A program made the position numbers and the translations under genes. The notes below the pieces were generated by a model. That model did no database searches and was not told the DNA's origin. It saw only the letters and a program-made list of their open reading frames with translations. DNA of 64,000 nucleotides from Bugula neritina (taxonomy: Eukaryota > Bryozoa > Gymnolaemata > Cheilostomatida > Bugulidae): contig OZ037773.1 in NCBI GenBank assembly GCA_964035545.1, positions 5,348,251 through 5,412,250 on the forward strand, read 5' to 3'. The stretch's first letter is position 1. The number at the start of each line of letters is the position of its first letter. Below, one piece after another: positions 1 to 11,700 of this stretch.

Positions 1-1946
1 TATGCTCAGTACTGAAACAGGTATAGCTGACTACGTCAAAACTTTCATCAATTATGTATTTCAGATATTTGCTAATCCCCTTCGGGACAATTCACATAAA
101 GTTATAGACCCTCTAGAGGCAAAGCCTTGATTATCATGCGCGATATAATTTATATAGCTACCAAACTGAAATTCAAAAGCTGATTAAACAATAACAATTA
201 TGTAGTGCACAACTGAAGAGAGTGATGAAGCTATGAACTATTAAGCAGGCCAATATTAGATAACTATGTGCTGGCCAGCTATAACAATTCTTGTTGTCAC
301 TAATCTTGTATATCTGTTTGGCAATATTATGTTTGATACATTGGCCTTATCACGAAAAGCAGCTAAAATTATCCAAACTCTAAAGTATATAAGGAAACAT
401 GCATGTGATTCACTAAAGATAGCTCAGTATCATTTATTAGACTGACAAGCATATTATTAGCAACCAAATATGCTTTCACGAAAGACTAGCACATGTTTAC
501 ATACTTCTACACACTTAACTTGGGCTGTTAGTTTCCAAAAATAAATTTATAATTCTACTTTCACAGCTTTTTTTCACTTAACTTAAGGTACAATTGCTTA
601 AATTTTCTAGTAACTAAATTGCTTGAGTAAATTTACAAGAGTTGTTTGTATATTATTAACCATTCTATATTGATAGATTTATAAAAAAAACTCAAGAATC
701 TATAAACTTGATACTAACCTTTCAGAAGTAAGACCTACATGTAGGTTTTTGTGATGAATCAATCGATGAAAAGGTCAATAATTTTGTTTTAGTTGAAAAT
801 ATTATCTACTTTATTATTTTTAATTCACTGATTGGCTTCTTTGTGCATCTTTGAAGGCTTTACCATCACTTTATTTCAATCTATTAAAGATGCTTCAAGT
901 TTGTAAAAAAAAAGCTGTTATAGTGTGATTTTCTGAATGATTGCAGTTGTATAATATTACATGCAGTTCAATGAACATCTTAAAGCTACAGTACATGTAT
1001 TTTGTCAGCAATTACTAGATAAAAGCTATCTTAAGAGTTATACTGTTTATTTATTTTATTACTCACTCTTTATAGCTGACACTGATAAGCAATCTAACAA
1101 CTCTACTTACATCTCGTACACTATGGTCCTAACTTCAGAAATGGAAGTGCTAAATAAACTGAACGCTCAAATTCTGAATGGGTTGTGAAGCATATATTGT
1201 TTGCCTAATATCAACAGACAGGCTCTTACTGCTATACCATGAGAAATAATTCAAACAGTAGTGCTGTGAACTGTTAGCTTTTTATACATTATTTGATGTA
1301 CATTTATTATTGAAAATTTGGTTGTCTATTCTGTTGAATAATAAACTAACTAAAAAGCCAGGAAAATTCTAACATATAGATTACGTTTGTTAGCTTAGTT
1401 TTAGTTGTCCCTATTCTAGACAATTAAGATACAAACACTCAATACACACTCCAGCATATACACTGAATAAAGCATAAAGAATTCAGCAGCATAAATTTCA
1501 ATACATAAAAACTGTTTCAATATTTGAATCTAGATTTAGTTGGTAGGTTTTAGTAACATGACTCTTGACTAAATAATATTTGGAAAAGTGATAAGAGTCA
1601 CAGTTTATTGCATATATATTATATTATACTATTTTGTATATTTGGCAAATATTTATCAAGTAATTGATACGAAATTTCTGGCTGATGTGTTTTTTATGCT
1701 TTGAACAGTTAGCAATTTGACCCAATGAAATTCAACCATCATGAGAAGAGCTGAACTAGATTGAGTTATGTGCTATCACACGCTTCTCTCAATTGATAAT
1801 ATTTTATAACTTAATTGCTAAATCAATAGGGATAATTGAAACTTCAATGAGCTGTACGTATTCTGCAAATTTCTAACTGTGACTGGTTGTGTGTTGCCCA
1901 CTATAAATAACTATTGACCCCATTAACTTCCTATTTATGTTTAGGT
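1..1946. other. AT-rich non-coding DNA
   Basis: No exon with flanking splice sites and recognisable protein similarity is visible on either strand. The open frame at 961-1188 looks like chance AT-rich sequence. No tandem array or long inverted repeat was noticed. Confidence 0.5.
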
Positions 1947-2445
1947 GACATACGTCAGCGCAGGCATTACTCATCTACCTTGTGCTGACTATATTAGATT
2001 TGTGGCCAGGTCATTGTGGTTGGGGTGGCTGTCATTCTTGCCCTACCTGTACGGGCTGGGTTGGTACCCTGAGGCTACCCAGTGAATGTTTACTATGTTT
2101 TGGGACACAATCATTGTGGTATTTTTTAGGGACAATAGTTGTTTATGCAATATGTTTTTGCCTGGTACGGTAACAACAACCAGAGTATATAAACACCTTA
2201 CAAACTCAATACAATCAGTTGGCAGCACTCTTTAACAAAACTGTAATTACTATTTTATTTATCTACTGGTTTGACAATATATTATTTACTGGCACTGTCT
2301 ATGAAGGACCCAAGAGTTTTTACCAACAAGTATAACCAATAAACTACTGCGTTTGGAAATCCTGGTTTAATTCATACGGGGCCAGTAACACTAACTATAC
2401 ATCAAATAACGATGATCTCATGGAAAAGTAGTTCTATAATATGGT

Positions 2446-2486
2446 ATACAAAACTATATATTAGATAGCTATATATAGTTTTGTAT
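2446..2486. repeat. Perfect hairpin, 16-bp arms
   Basis: The arm 2446-2461 (ATACAAAACTATATAT) is exactly reverse-complementary to 2471-2486, with a 9-nt loop. It is a possible end of a decayed mobile element or a simple AT palindrome; no function is inferred. Confidence 0.7.
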
Positions 2487-2618
2487 AGATAGCTATAACA
2501 AAACTTTCACATAAAACGAACGTTTTTCTGTAGCTATCTCCTATCAATGATTGCAGAAACAATTACCAAATGAGTTTATCTGGCTTAGGGTATAATGAAT
2601 AATATATATTATGAGTCT

Positions 2619-2903
2619 ATCCCCTAGTCACACTTTGCCACACCGTATAAGGGCATAGACCGTAACATAAAATGTCAGCCAGTTTTACAGATGCCCAAGC
2701 TTCTTGTATGGCGTTGCAGTACATCAGGATCAAGCACTGCTTGATTAAACAAAATTGTATCAGGCTCCTATATTGGACAATTCATTGAATATAAATATCC
2801 AATGATATTTTATAGATCTCACCCAATAGTGCACTTGGAGAACTTTGCCGTACACATATTTTACATTACAGCCTAGATGCGGCAAAGTGTGTTTAAGGGG
2901 GTA
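2619..2903. mobile_element. Small MITE-like element with about 25-bp imperfect inverted repeats
   Basis: The left end contains CACACTTTGCC at 2629-2639. The right end contains its reverse complement GGCAAAGTGTG at 2881-2891. Outside these cores the two ends still pair as a CCCCT / AGGGG block followed by TA, so the repeat is roughly 25 bp and the flanking TA may be a target duplication as in Tc1/mariner-type elements. The interior of about 285 bp has no coding capacity. The exact ends are approximate. Confidence 0.5.
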
Positions 2904-3890
2904 TGTCCTCAGTATATTGATGCCGAAACTAAAACGAAGGTTTTATCTCTTTAAAACACAAAAATACTAACACTGTGTTAAAAGTGCTAGTATTTGTTTA
3001 TTCACACTCTTAAGCACATTGTCTAATAGCTAAAGATTGTGAAGCACTAAAGTTATACCCATGTAATAGTTTGTCACTATAATATAGTTTTACTATATTA
3101 AAGTGTTTTCTTGAATGTATATTTTGCTTAGCTGTGACTTAGTGTTTAAGCAGCCAACTTCTTATACTAAACTTTTTGACAAAACTGCAATTTTATCAAC
3201 CTCTGCTTATACACAGCTATTGATGGCTAACACCATGGTAGTCCTTATAGAGGATAAACTGATTTTATTCTAAATGATGATTTTTTTCTGATTATCATAA
3301 AATATTTTAAACAAGAGTGTTTATAGTTTGCCATTTTTTTTAAACTCACCAAGTACACTTTTATAGCAGTTTACATCTAATTAAGTGTTATATACAATTA
3401 ATTTCAGTTGCAGATACTATTATGCAATTAATTTTAACTCAAAATTTACCATTTTGGTATTTGAATGTGTGTACAACAAAATTGAGGACAGCTTAATATC
3501 AATGGATTTTATACAGTTAAATAAAGTGACTATAGTAAATAGAGTCGTAGTTAATCAACATGGGTAAAAATTACTAGTGTAGTATGATATTCATGTTTAT
3601 TGCTTACTATAGAAGGTGACTTGGTTAATACCAACTAAACTAGAGTAATAGAAAAGTACACTAGCCTCGGTTAAAAACAAATTGCAAATGCATAACTTAT
3701 GCTCAAACCACACGGAGACAAGCATGAAAACTTTTAAAACATCCTACCTAGCGGCTGTACCAAAGATCAAGTGCAAAACAGACATTAGGTAAAACTTACA
3801 AGTAAAAAATCAAAAGCAAGATAAAGCCTATAGGGCTGTGTTCTGTCAGGCTGAGCACTTTTATATACTATTAGCTGCTGATTACACAAA
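2904..3890. other. AT-rich non-coding DNA
   Basis: No supported gene, RNA or ordered repeat was seen between the small inverted-repeat element and the large transposon. Confidence 0.45.
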
Positions 3891-4050
3891 TAGTCTGGCA
3901 GAAAAACACCAATTTTTGACTTAGGTTCGCAACCCCGGATAAAGTTTTTTTTCTCTTCTGATTATTCAAATAGAGGGTCTAGGTAAGTGTTCCCAGGTGG
4001 GTGTGGACTTCTTACCCTTGAGCATTTTGAGAAATTCAAGATGGCCGCCA
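3891..4050 (+). repeat. Left terminal inverted repeat
   Basis: Pairs with 7267-7415 in reverse complement with scattered mismatches and a few short indels. The outer tip reads TAGTCTGGCAGAA and the inner limit is near ATGGCCGCCA at 4041-4050. Confidence 0.8.
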
Positions 4051-5111
4051 GGCACTAGACGATTCTTTATAATTCAAATGTATCTACCCACTGAGGCTAA
4101 ATTTAAGGCTTCAATGCTTTGAAATCTTTAGAAATTGATATAATAAAGATGCATGTACCTTTATCATGTGTATTATTGAATAATAGGCAAATGATACCCA
4201 AGGGTAACTAAGCTAAGCCTTAATCATTCACTTTTTTAAAGTTTACCTTAGCCTTGCCGTGTTTATAATTTCCTTGCATCTCTGCCTATCAGTTTGTTCT
4301 AAATTTATGAAAATTTACTATATATGGGGTGATACTATATGCTGATTACAAATATGTCCAACAAATAAAGCTGAAAGGGGTTCTGCAAAATTGAAATGCA
4401 ACGGCATTGTCATATGAGCTAAATAGCAATTTTTTTCAAATTAGCATCCCTTATCAAAAAAGTGTGTTGAGCTGCCAATTTAATAGTTATTTTTTGTTTT
4501 AAACTTTTAGCTATGTTTTTTAAAGTTAGAAAAAAGGGTGAACAACTTTGATAATACAACACCATAGCTTCTTAAAATAGTTTAATTGCTTTATTATGGA
4601 CACATCGTTTATCTAAATATTGACTTTTTGCTTTCGAAAACTACTTTTACAATCAGCACATTTGACTTTTTCTTTAAACACGTTTGTAAGCAGTTTTTTT
4701 ATGAATGAGAATCTATTTCATGTTGGGGGAAGTAATACATTTATTGGAACAGTGGTTCCCTACCTTTTTTCATACCAATCCCCTTTCATGAACGTTTACT
4801 ATTAATTTCTCCCTCTTAATGACCTATGTTGGGTGCACTGGAACATTAATGATTGAAACTGATTTGGTAAAAGTAGTTAATTATACTTTTGGTGGTTTCC
4901 TCAAAATGCTAAATGGAAAAAGTTTCCCCAGAATGTACGGGCCTGAGAATATTGGTGAGAGAGCTGTTGAAATCAGTCTTTGATAAAAGTGTAATCACTA
5001 GCATGGAGGACCTTGACAAGATGTTGACTAAGATTTCAGAGAGCTGAAAAACAGCAAAAACCGTGGGTCATGTGCTTTATTAGAGCAATTTTTTCCATCA
5101 ACACCCACATC

Positions 5112-5560
5112 ATGGCTGATAGAGAAAGAGACTGGGCCTTATAACTAGCAATGGAAAAGGAAATGTACTTATGTCTGTGTAGCATGAAGGTCATACCACA
5201 AAATGTAAGGATTGAATCCGTGGCTGGTAACCACACAATGCATCATAAACGCAGCCAGCTCGACGGCATCTGGTCGGACATGACCATTGAGGTGACCTTC
5301 GTGAGATTTGGTCACAGCAAGGGGGAATCATTGGCATCACCATTAAAACTGAAACTCTCAAGGTGTGGGTGTACAGCACTTTTGCATGCAACAAGATACA
5401 GTAAGGCCTTAGTGACATGGAGGATGAGTCTGAAATAAATGCTTTCACTACTCATAAGGATGAGATGCAATCAAGAATCCAATCTGATTCAAAGGACAGG
5501 GAATCTGTCAAACGGAAGATTGAACTCTGCAATGACCCGCTCAAAGAATGATGCCACCCA
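5112..5560 (+). pseudogene. Transposon-associated protein fragment, N-terminal and central part
   Basis: Conceptual translation gives segments typical of a widespread, unnamed invertebrate transposon-linked protein family: MADRERDWAL near 5112, LDGIWSDMTIE near 5259 with VRFGH just after, then GIIGITIKTETLKVW near 5332 in another frame, and DRESVKRKIELCNDPLKE near 5498. Stops and at least one frameshift (between the FGH segment and GIIGI) break it, so it cannot encode a working protein. The family assignment rests on remembered motif patterns and should be treated as tentative. It lies inside the 3.5-kb inverted-repeat element and was probably its original cargo. Confidence 0.55.
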
Positions 5561-5582
5561 GTTGCTCTTGTCAATATTGAAG

Positions 5583-5930
5583 CAGATAAGTGCAACTGAG
5601 ATGAGGATGCTTCGAAAAATTTACAATATGAATTGGGAAGACCATGTAACAAATGATAATATAAAGGAGGAGGCCAAAATAAAAGCTATCGCAATAGACA
5701 TGAGGAGGAGACCTCTTCAATGGTATGGACATGTGCGCAGAAGAGATAGGGATGAAGATATTATGATGGTGGCTGAGATGAAGATACAGAAAAAGAGAAG
5801 GGGAGGGGGGCAAAAAAAGGTTAATGGATACAGTGAAGGATGGCATACTGAAATGTGGCTTCTCAGATGAAGATGTTGACAATAGAATCAGATGACACTC
5901 TCTAATAGCACTTGGTGCCCTGCAAAATCG
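5583..5930 (+). pseudogene. LINE reverse-transcriptase ORF, C-terminal fragment
   Basis: The frame at about 5583-5860 encodes ATEMRMLRKIY followed by LQWYGHVRRRDRDED and a basic KKRRGGGQKK stretch, continuing after a frameshift with DTVKDGILKCGFSDEDVDNRI. This order (EMRMLR, RLxWxGHVxRR, KRRRGRPxxR) is the signature of the region after the catalytic domain in non-LTR retrotransposon polyproteins. The fragment splits the transposon-family gene, as expected for a 5'-truncated LINE insertion or a recombinant. A related fragment occurs at 38521-39236. Confidence 0.7.
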
Positions 5931-5934
5931 CTAC

Positions 5935-6345
5935 TCATCCTGGACCACAGCGTACTGGGTGAGAAAGTTTGAGACAAAGCCCTATAATGAACAATTTGCT
6001 GCCTTCCCACGGCCTCTCAGAGGCAACAATGTAAAATATTGGAAAGGGAGTCATACTAAATGTCTTGGTAGAAGGAAAGTGTGATTTGGTGACACTAGTG
6101 CTTTTTTCAGGATTACTATTCATATAAGCTACTAGGTTTATACTATGTCGCCACAATTATGCAAAGTGCTCCTCCATAACATCTACAAAACAAAAGGCTT
6201 AGAAAACCAAGGTCAGCAATGCTATTTGCGATGTGCCTTTAGCTTATGTACTTTGCCTGCTACAGATGAAGCTATTGGACAATGTCACCAGAGCACACCT
6301 CCAGGTAGCCATATGAAACTGCGGCATTAAACCCACTAGAACATT
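5935..6345 (+). pseudogene. Transposon-associated protein fragment, C-terminal half
   Basis: Translation resumes the same unnamed family seen at 5112-5560: VRKFETKPYNEQFAAFPRPL near 5960, LCKVLLHNIYKTKG near 6157, TLPATDEAIGQ near 6252, then in a shifted frame VTRAHLQVAI near 6286. Frameshifts and stops are present. Its position after the LINE fragment shows that a single ancestral gene was interrupted. Confidence 0.5.
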
Positions 6346-6687
6346 GGCGATTTTTTACAATTTAGCTACTCTTGTATATAGATTTTAGCCTCAAACTATT
6401 GAAATTTTAGCAAATAAAACTGAATATTTAAGGCTTTTTCAATTATGCATGATTTTCTTTGCTTTTTCCTAATTTATTAGTACATTGAGATATATTATAT
6501 GAACCATGATGATTCACAAATATATATTTAGCTCCTATGACATGACGCTGCGCTTAAATGTTGCAGGACCTCTTCCCAGTGTTTTTGCTATGCATAGTTA
6601 GAATCAGCAAGTTCTATTACTTTATAATAGTAAGTTTTCATGAATTTTGAGTGAACTTAAAAATTTTTGATCATAATCTGTTGATGT

Positions 6688-6891
6688 GTGCTAGATAAAG
6701 TAAAATGGCCTAAATTCATTAAATGCTCCTGTGGAAGCCAACAATCATGCAAAACAACGAGATATGGCTGTTCTAGTCCATCTATCCCATGCACAGAGTT
6801 CTGTCCTTGTGAAGCAGTAACAGGAGTGTGCTGCAATGAACTAACATATCTAACAAATGCTAATGATAAAAAAAATGAGAAAGGTGTTTAA
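6688..6891 (+). pseudogene. Cysteine-rich tail of the transposon-associated protein
   Basis: The 67-residue frame holds a dense cysteine pattern: KCSCGSQQSCKTTRYGCSS, then IPCTEFCPC and a final CC. Invertebrate transposon-linked proteins often end in CxC...CxxxRCxC...CTxxCxC clusters of this type, possibly metal-binding. It is the last recognisable coding block before the right inverted repeat. There is no splice evidence and no reason to treat it as a host gene. Confidence 0.5.
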
Positions 6892-7266
6892 TATGAACAT
6901 GAGCGAAAGTTTGTCACATCTGTTTGATTATATATATGTTCCATTTTAATTTTAGCTGAGCAATATGCCTCTATCTTTTTCACTTTTTATTCATTGGCAA
7001 TAACCAATGTTTTTCTTTATATATCGGTCCGAACAATTATTCAAAAACCTTGTATCATTTCTCTGCACTATATGTGATGTTTTATTGAAGCAATTTCGAT
7101 TTTTGAACTTCACAACATGTCTCTTGGCTCTTTACTTTAGTTTTATTTGCACTGGCATGGCAAATATTCATTCCAAAAATGCACATCTATTTAAATCATC
7201 AAAAAAAATTTGTTTTTGAAACATAATATAGACTTTATGCCTACTAGATTACGATTTTTTCATAAT

Positions 7267-7415
7267 TGGCGGCCATCTTGGATTTCTCAAAATGCTCAAG
7301 GGTGGCAGGTCCACACCCACCTGGAAACAGTTACCTGAACCCTCAAAATAAATAATCAAAAGAGAAAAAAACTTTATCCGAGATTGCGAACCTAACCCCC
7401 AGTTCTGCCAGACTA
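7267..7415 (-). repeat. Right terminal inverted repeat
   Basis: Reverse complement of 3891-4050. The outer tip reads TTCTGCCAGACTA at 7403-7415. Confidence 0.8.
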
Positions 7416-8369
7416 AAACCCGATCTTTACGTTCCTCTTCTCGGCCTCCCCTATACTTGTAGTTTCACTTGACTTAGTAAGTAAGTCATCCATAAATAAA
7501 GTAATAAGACCTAGCTGTCTCCAATTGCTCAGTGCAGCATTGAAATTCTAATTATACCATATCTTATAGTTGCCTGCGATTTGGAAGGTGAGTCAAATAG
7601 CATTTTATTGTGATTTAGTAGAAAGTTGGACATTAGACAAATAATAAACTAAGTAAACTGAAGGCAGCAATTTGGAACCTTTTGTCTAGTAGTTAGTGTT
7701 TATTTTTAATCTCTATAATATATTTAACGTCTTTAAATAGTTAAGTCTCACAAAAAGACAAACAGTGGGTCACTGGACGCAGTTTTCAGTATTTAATTAT
7801 AAAGCTGCAGGATGTAGGCATTCCTAGGTTGTATACATATAGTTTGAGTTTAGTTTTTAAGGGTTTCACTATTGTTGCATTTGTAGTAGAAATATTTTTG
7901 GCTAGCATTGGAATTAACAACTTCATGAGTTCTACATTAATTTTTTGATTATTTGGGTAAAATACAAAGCTCTTCTTATATTACCACTTGGATTACAAGT
8001 GGTAATGGCACTCTATTTAACAGAGTATAACACTAATTTTAGCACCTAAAATGACCAAGGGTTTCTCAGTCTCACAAGGTGAGACACCAAGGAGGCGCTG
8101 TGAAGTTTGAACTTGAATTTCAGGCCAAAAGCATTTTCATAGCAAAGTACATTAGAAAAAGCTTGAATAATTACTCTAAATATGTTTTTATTTCCCAGCA
8201 AGCTAATTTATATCAGATTTGCAAATAGGTTCCAGGTTTGCTAAATCTATAGTTGGACAACTCTTCAATTATTTACAAATAAAATATAACTAGAATTGAA
8301 GCTATATGAAAAAACTACATTTCTACTTAGTTGCAGCTTGTAGCCTGCGACACAAAGTTTCAACCAATC

Positions 8370-8373
<4 letters not shown>
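7416..8373. other. Non-coding DNA between the transposon and the EIF3K 3' region
   Basis: No supported gene or repeat was seen apart from general AT richness. Confidence 0.4.

Positions 8374-8435
<62 letters not shown>
8374..8435. repeat. (AT)n microsatellite
   Basis: Uninterrupted alternating AT of about 62 bp. The minus-strand reading frame that crosses it (a Tyr-Ile repeat) is an artefact. Confidence 0.97.
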
Positions 8436-8437
<2 letters not shown>

Positions 8438-8542
8438 CCTTTATATGAAAGTATGTAGTTAACTTGAGAACAAAACTAAGTAGCACCATAGTGTTGGCTG
8501 CGCTGTTTGTCAATAATTCAAGTTACATGTTAACTTTGATGG

Positions 8543-8548
8543 TTTATT
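8543..8548 (-). terminator. Candidate poly(A) signal of EIF3K
   Basis: TTTATT on the plus strand is AATAAA on the minus strand, about 215 bp past the EIF3K stop codon. A second copy at 8614-8619 is about 145 bp past the stop; either could be used. Confidence 0.45.
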
Positions 8549-8762
8549 GTACTATAGAGATGGCTTTTAGGATTTAATACTGCTGGTTTATGAAGTAACT
8601 GAAACATAGTAACTTTATTGCACATAGAAATAGGATAGACAACTCCCAATGCACATTTTTTTAATATAATAGACAGTAGTAAGATGGAATCAAACAGAAC
8701 TGATGTCAATATAACGCAAGTCATCACATAGCCAGGTATACCATGGCTAAACTTAATCTCTT

Positions 8763-11700
8763 TCATGATGAGTTCATTGCCATAATTTCAGCCACACCTA
8801 CAAAATCAGGATGTAATTCAGTATATGTAACAACCTAGAACTAGATCTCCCATGTAAACTAAATACTATACACAAGCAGTCAGTAGAGTTGTGTTTACAG
8901 AATATTTCCATTATATTTAGCCAGTCATGCTAGAGGCTGAATAGTTTTCAAAGGGTACCTAACAAAGCTTCTCTTACTGAATTAAAGTATACTAAGTATA
9001 CTCTGATACTTTGTGAACAGAAGACTATATTGTAAGACTATTGAATATCAGACATGCCAAAGAAACTATGAGTTGGAATTATTTGTACATCAATGGAAGA
9101 ATATAAACTGCACTATAAAATATTATGAATATCAACCTTGCAGAATGTATTTTTATATTCTCTTTGCCTTATGCTAAAAGATAAGCTGCTCCTAAACTGA
9201 CCGAAACAGGAGCGAGTCTGTCACACAAGAAGGCACTAATGAGAACAGTTTGAGTTTCCGACAATTTTGTTTGTGTTTATTTCACTTACTATCAAAACTG
9301 ATTTTCTCTGTGATTTTCTTGGTCTTGACCAGCTCCTCTTGGTTTGTGATAAACACAGAATCTCCCTTGTCCTCCCAGCCATACTTGCTGATCCACATCT
9401 TTAGGTCAGCATCTGTTTTAAAACGACAATCTTGCCAGTCAATAAATTTATACAAGAAAACTGAAATTCAAGACAGGCTTTGCTAACTATCTGGCCTAAA
9501 AGAAATATCTTGTGAACAATTTTGAAAATTTATGAATAAAAAGCATTTTGGCAATTTAAATGTCTCAAAAATATACATGTGTGAGAAAAACATGTGTAGA
9601 ATTTTTGCAGGGGAATTCAGAGTATATTGAATGTGTGTAATGTAATGAACAGCCTTAGCAGGAAAATGCTTGGATATATAGATCAATATGTTTTGTGCAT
9701 AGCACATCTTATTGAAAGTTGCTTTCCCTTACATAATTTCACGCATCACCAGGGAAACCCTTGGGGTATTTTAAGGAAGTTCCAAGCTTGAGCAAATGCT
9801 TAAAATACACCAGGTGAGTAACCAGTCAATCAGGTTACCAACTAATCAACGAAATTGGTTAATATAGGAATAATTACTGATATACTTTGCAATGCAAAGA
9901 GTACAAGTTTTTATTTGCTTAAAATTTGTTCAGTTGAAGTAAACATTTCATTAGTGCCATTAGCAAACACCCTGTAAAAGTAGATGAGGTCTATCACCTT
10001 CAAATCCAAATGCTAAACCAAATGCAAGCCAAGTGAAAATTATCTTCGAAAATAAATGGCTTGCAGTGAAATTTGAACTTTGCTGCCAGTAATCTTATCA
10101 TTTATTGGAAAGTCCTACCAATGGGGAACTACAGTAGACAATACACTATTGAATAAATTTGCATTCACCTGTCGTAAGATAACAAGTGTTAAGGGAGTAG
10201 TTTTTAGAGCCATGATTGGAAGAGGTGATTGAGGTGAGTAGCAAATCTATACCATAGCCAAACTTTTTGCTATGGACTAAATTTTAAAAATCAAGCAGTG
10301 GGTGGCCAGATGTTTTCCATGTTATTACTACATTATGTATTTTCAAAGTAATAAACGCAGGCAATAGATAACCTTTCCACTTTCAAACAAAATATGAATT
10401 ATTATAAAATGATACATGGAATTAGGTTTCAGCACTCAAAATGTTTTCGTAGTTTGGTTCCATCTGGGTACATGCGAATTTTATGAATCGACGAAGGTGG
10501 TCTGATGGTTGCTTATATGTTTGATACAGTTCAACTTAGAAAATGAAAGCTTGCATAGATATGTCTGGAGCATTGTACACAGCTAAAGCACTATAGTTGA
10601 GTCACATTAGGATAAAACAGAAATGTAGTATAGTTATGGTCCAAAACTCAAGGGTCATGATTTCCTCTGTAGCTAGTAGGTCACGTAGTTCCATATATAT
10701 GGGAGCTACTGTGACAAGTCAACATGAAGTTTATCTATGACCATGATGCCATATCACAAACTATTCAAGCAATCAAAGGCAATTTTGTGAGCTGAGTCAA
10801 CCTTTTCATTTAACTAAAGTCACTAAAACACTTTGAAAACTCCTGACTCAGCTTGTTGATGTGGTCACAGCAGCACTGAACATCAATGTCTCCCCTTTAT
10901 CTTTTCCATTTACATATTGATAGATGTATGTGACTCAAAAACTGGGTTGCAGCAATTCCTAATTCTATTATAGGCAGCCAAATCTATAATATTGTTGCAA
11001 GCTCCTGTATCAATTAAACTGGAATAATCTTACCCAAAATGGTCACTTCACATTTAGGTATTGCTAATTTTCCCTTTACAGCGAACAACATTTCCTCGCT
11101 CATCTCCTCTACTTTTGCCACTGTATGGTGCTTTGTTGTGCCCAACTTGGCAAAATGTCCTTTCCTGCCACAATCCTTGCAGGTTTTATCCTTTGCTGGA
11201 CAACTATTACTACTCGCCATATGTCCGGTCTTAGAGCACCTGTAGCAAATAGCTTGACTCTTGATATGATTTTCTGAATGCTTAGGTCTTGCTCCACTAT
11301 TTACCCTTCCATTTCTCACGTCTGAAACAGTTCCTGGTGCCTTGTTTAACTTGACACTGTCCATCTTCTCATCAACTTCAACTTGTAGTGCAACATCTAT
11401 CACAGCCTGAAGCTTGGATTGCTCTTCTGCTGTCATAGCAGTTATTCTTTCTCTGATTGTCTTACTTTGCACCCCTATTCTGAATTGTTCAAGCAAATTA
11501 TCATGTAGCACATTTCCAAACTCACATGATCTAGCTTTTGCCCTCAGTCTAGCTACGAAGTCAGTCACGGATTCATTTGGTGATCTCTTGACTTCTCTAA
11601 ACTTCGCCCTCTCAACCATCTTATTTGTCACGGTATAATAGTGTCTCTTCAGCTGCTGTACTAGATTGTCATAGCTGACGTCCTGTGGCATCTCTGGCGA

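Larger units (their letters stand above)
3891..7415. mobile_element. 3.5-kb DNA transposon with long terminal inverted repeats, decayed
   Basis: The left end (3891-4050) and right end (7267-7415) are reverse complements over about 150-160 bp. Shared blocks are AGTCTGGCAGAA at the tips, TTAGGTTCGCAA, GGATAAAGTTTTTTT, CAGGTGGGTGTGGAC, CCCTTGAGCATTTTGAGAAA and AAGATGGCCGCCA. Between them lie fragments of one transposon-associated protein family (5112-5560, 5935-6345, 6688-6891) and an inserted LINE 3' end (5583-5930). No clear target-site duplication was found. The superfamily is not assigned; the inverted-repeat structure is seen directly, and calling it a DNA transposon is inference. Confidence 0.78.

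Noticed and set aside
5571-5882. Minus-strand 103-residue gene
   Set aside because: It is the antisense shadow of the LINE C-terminal fragment.
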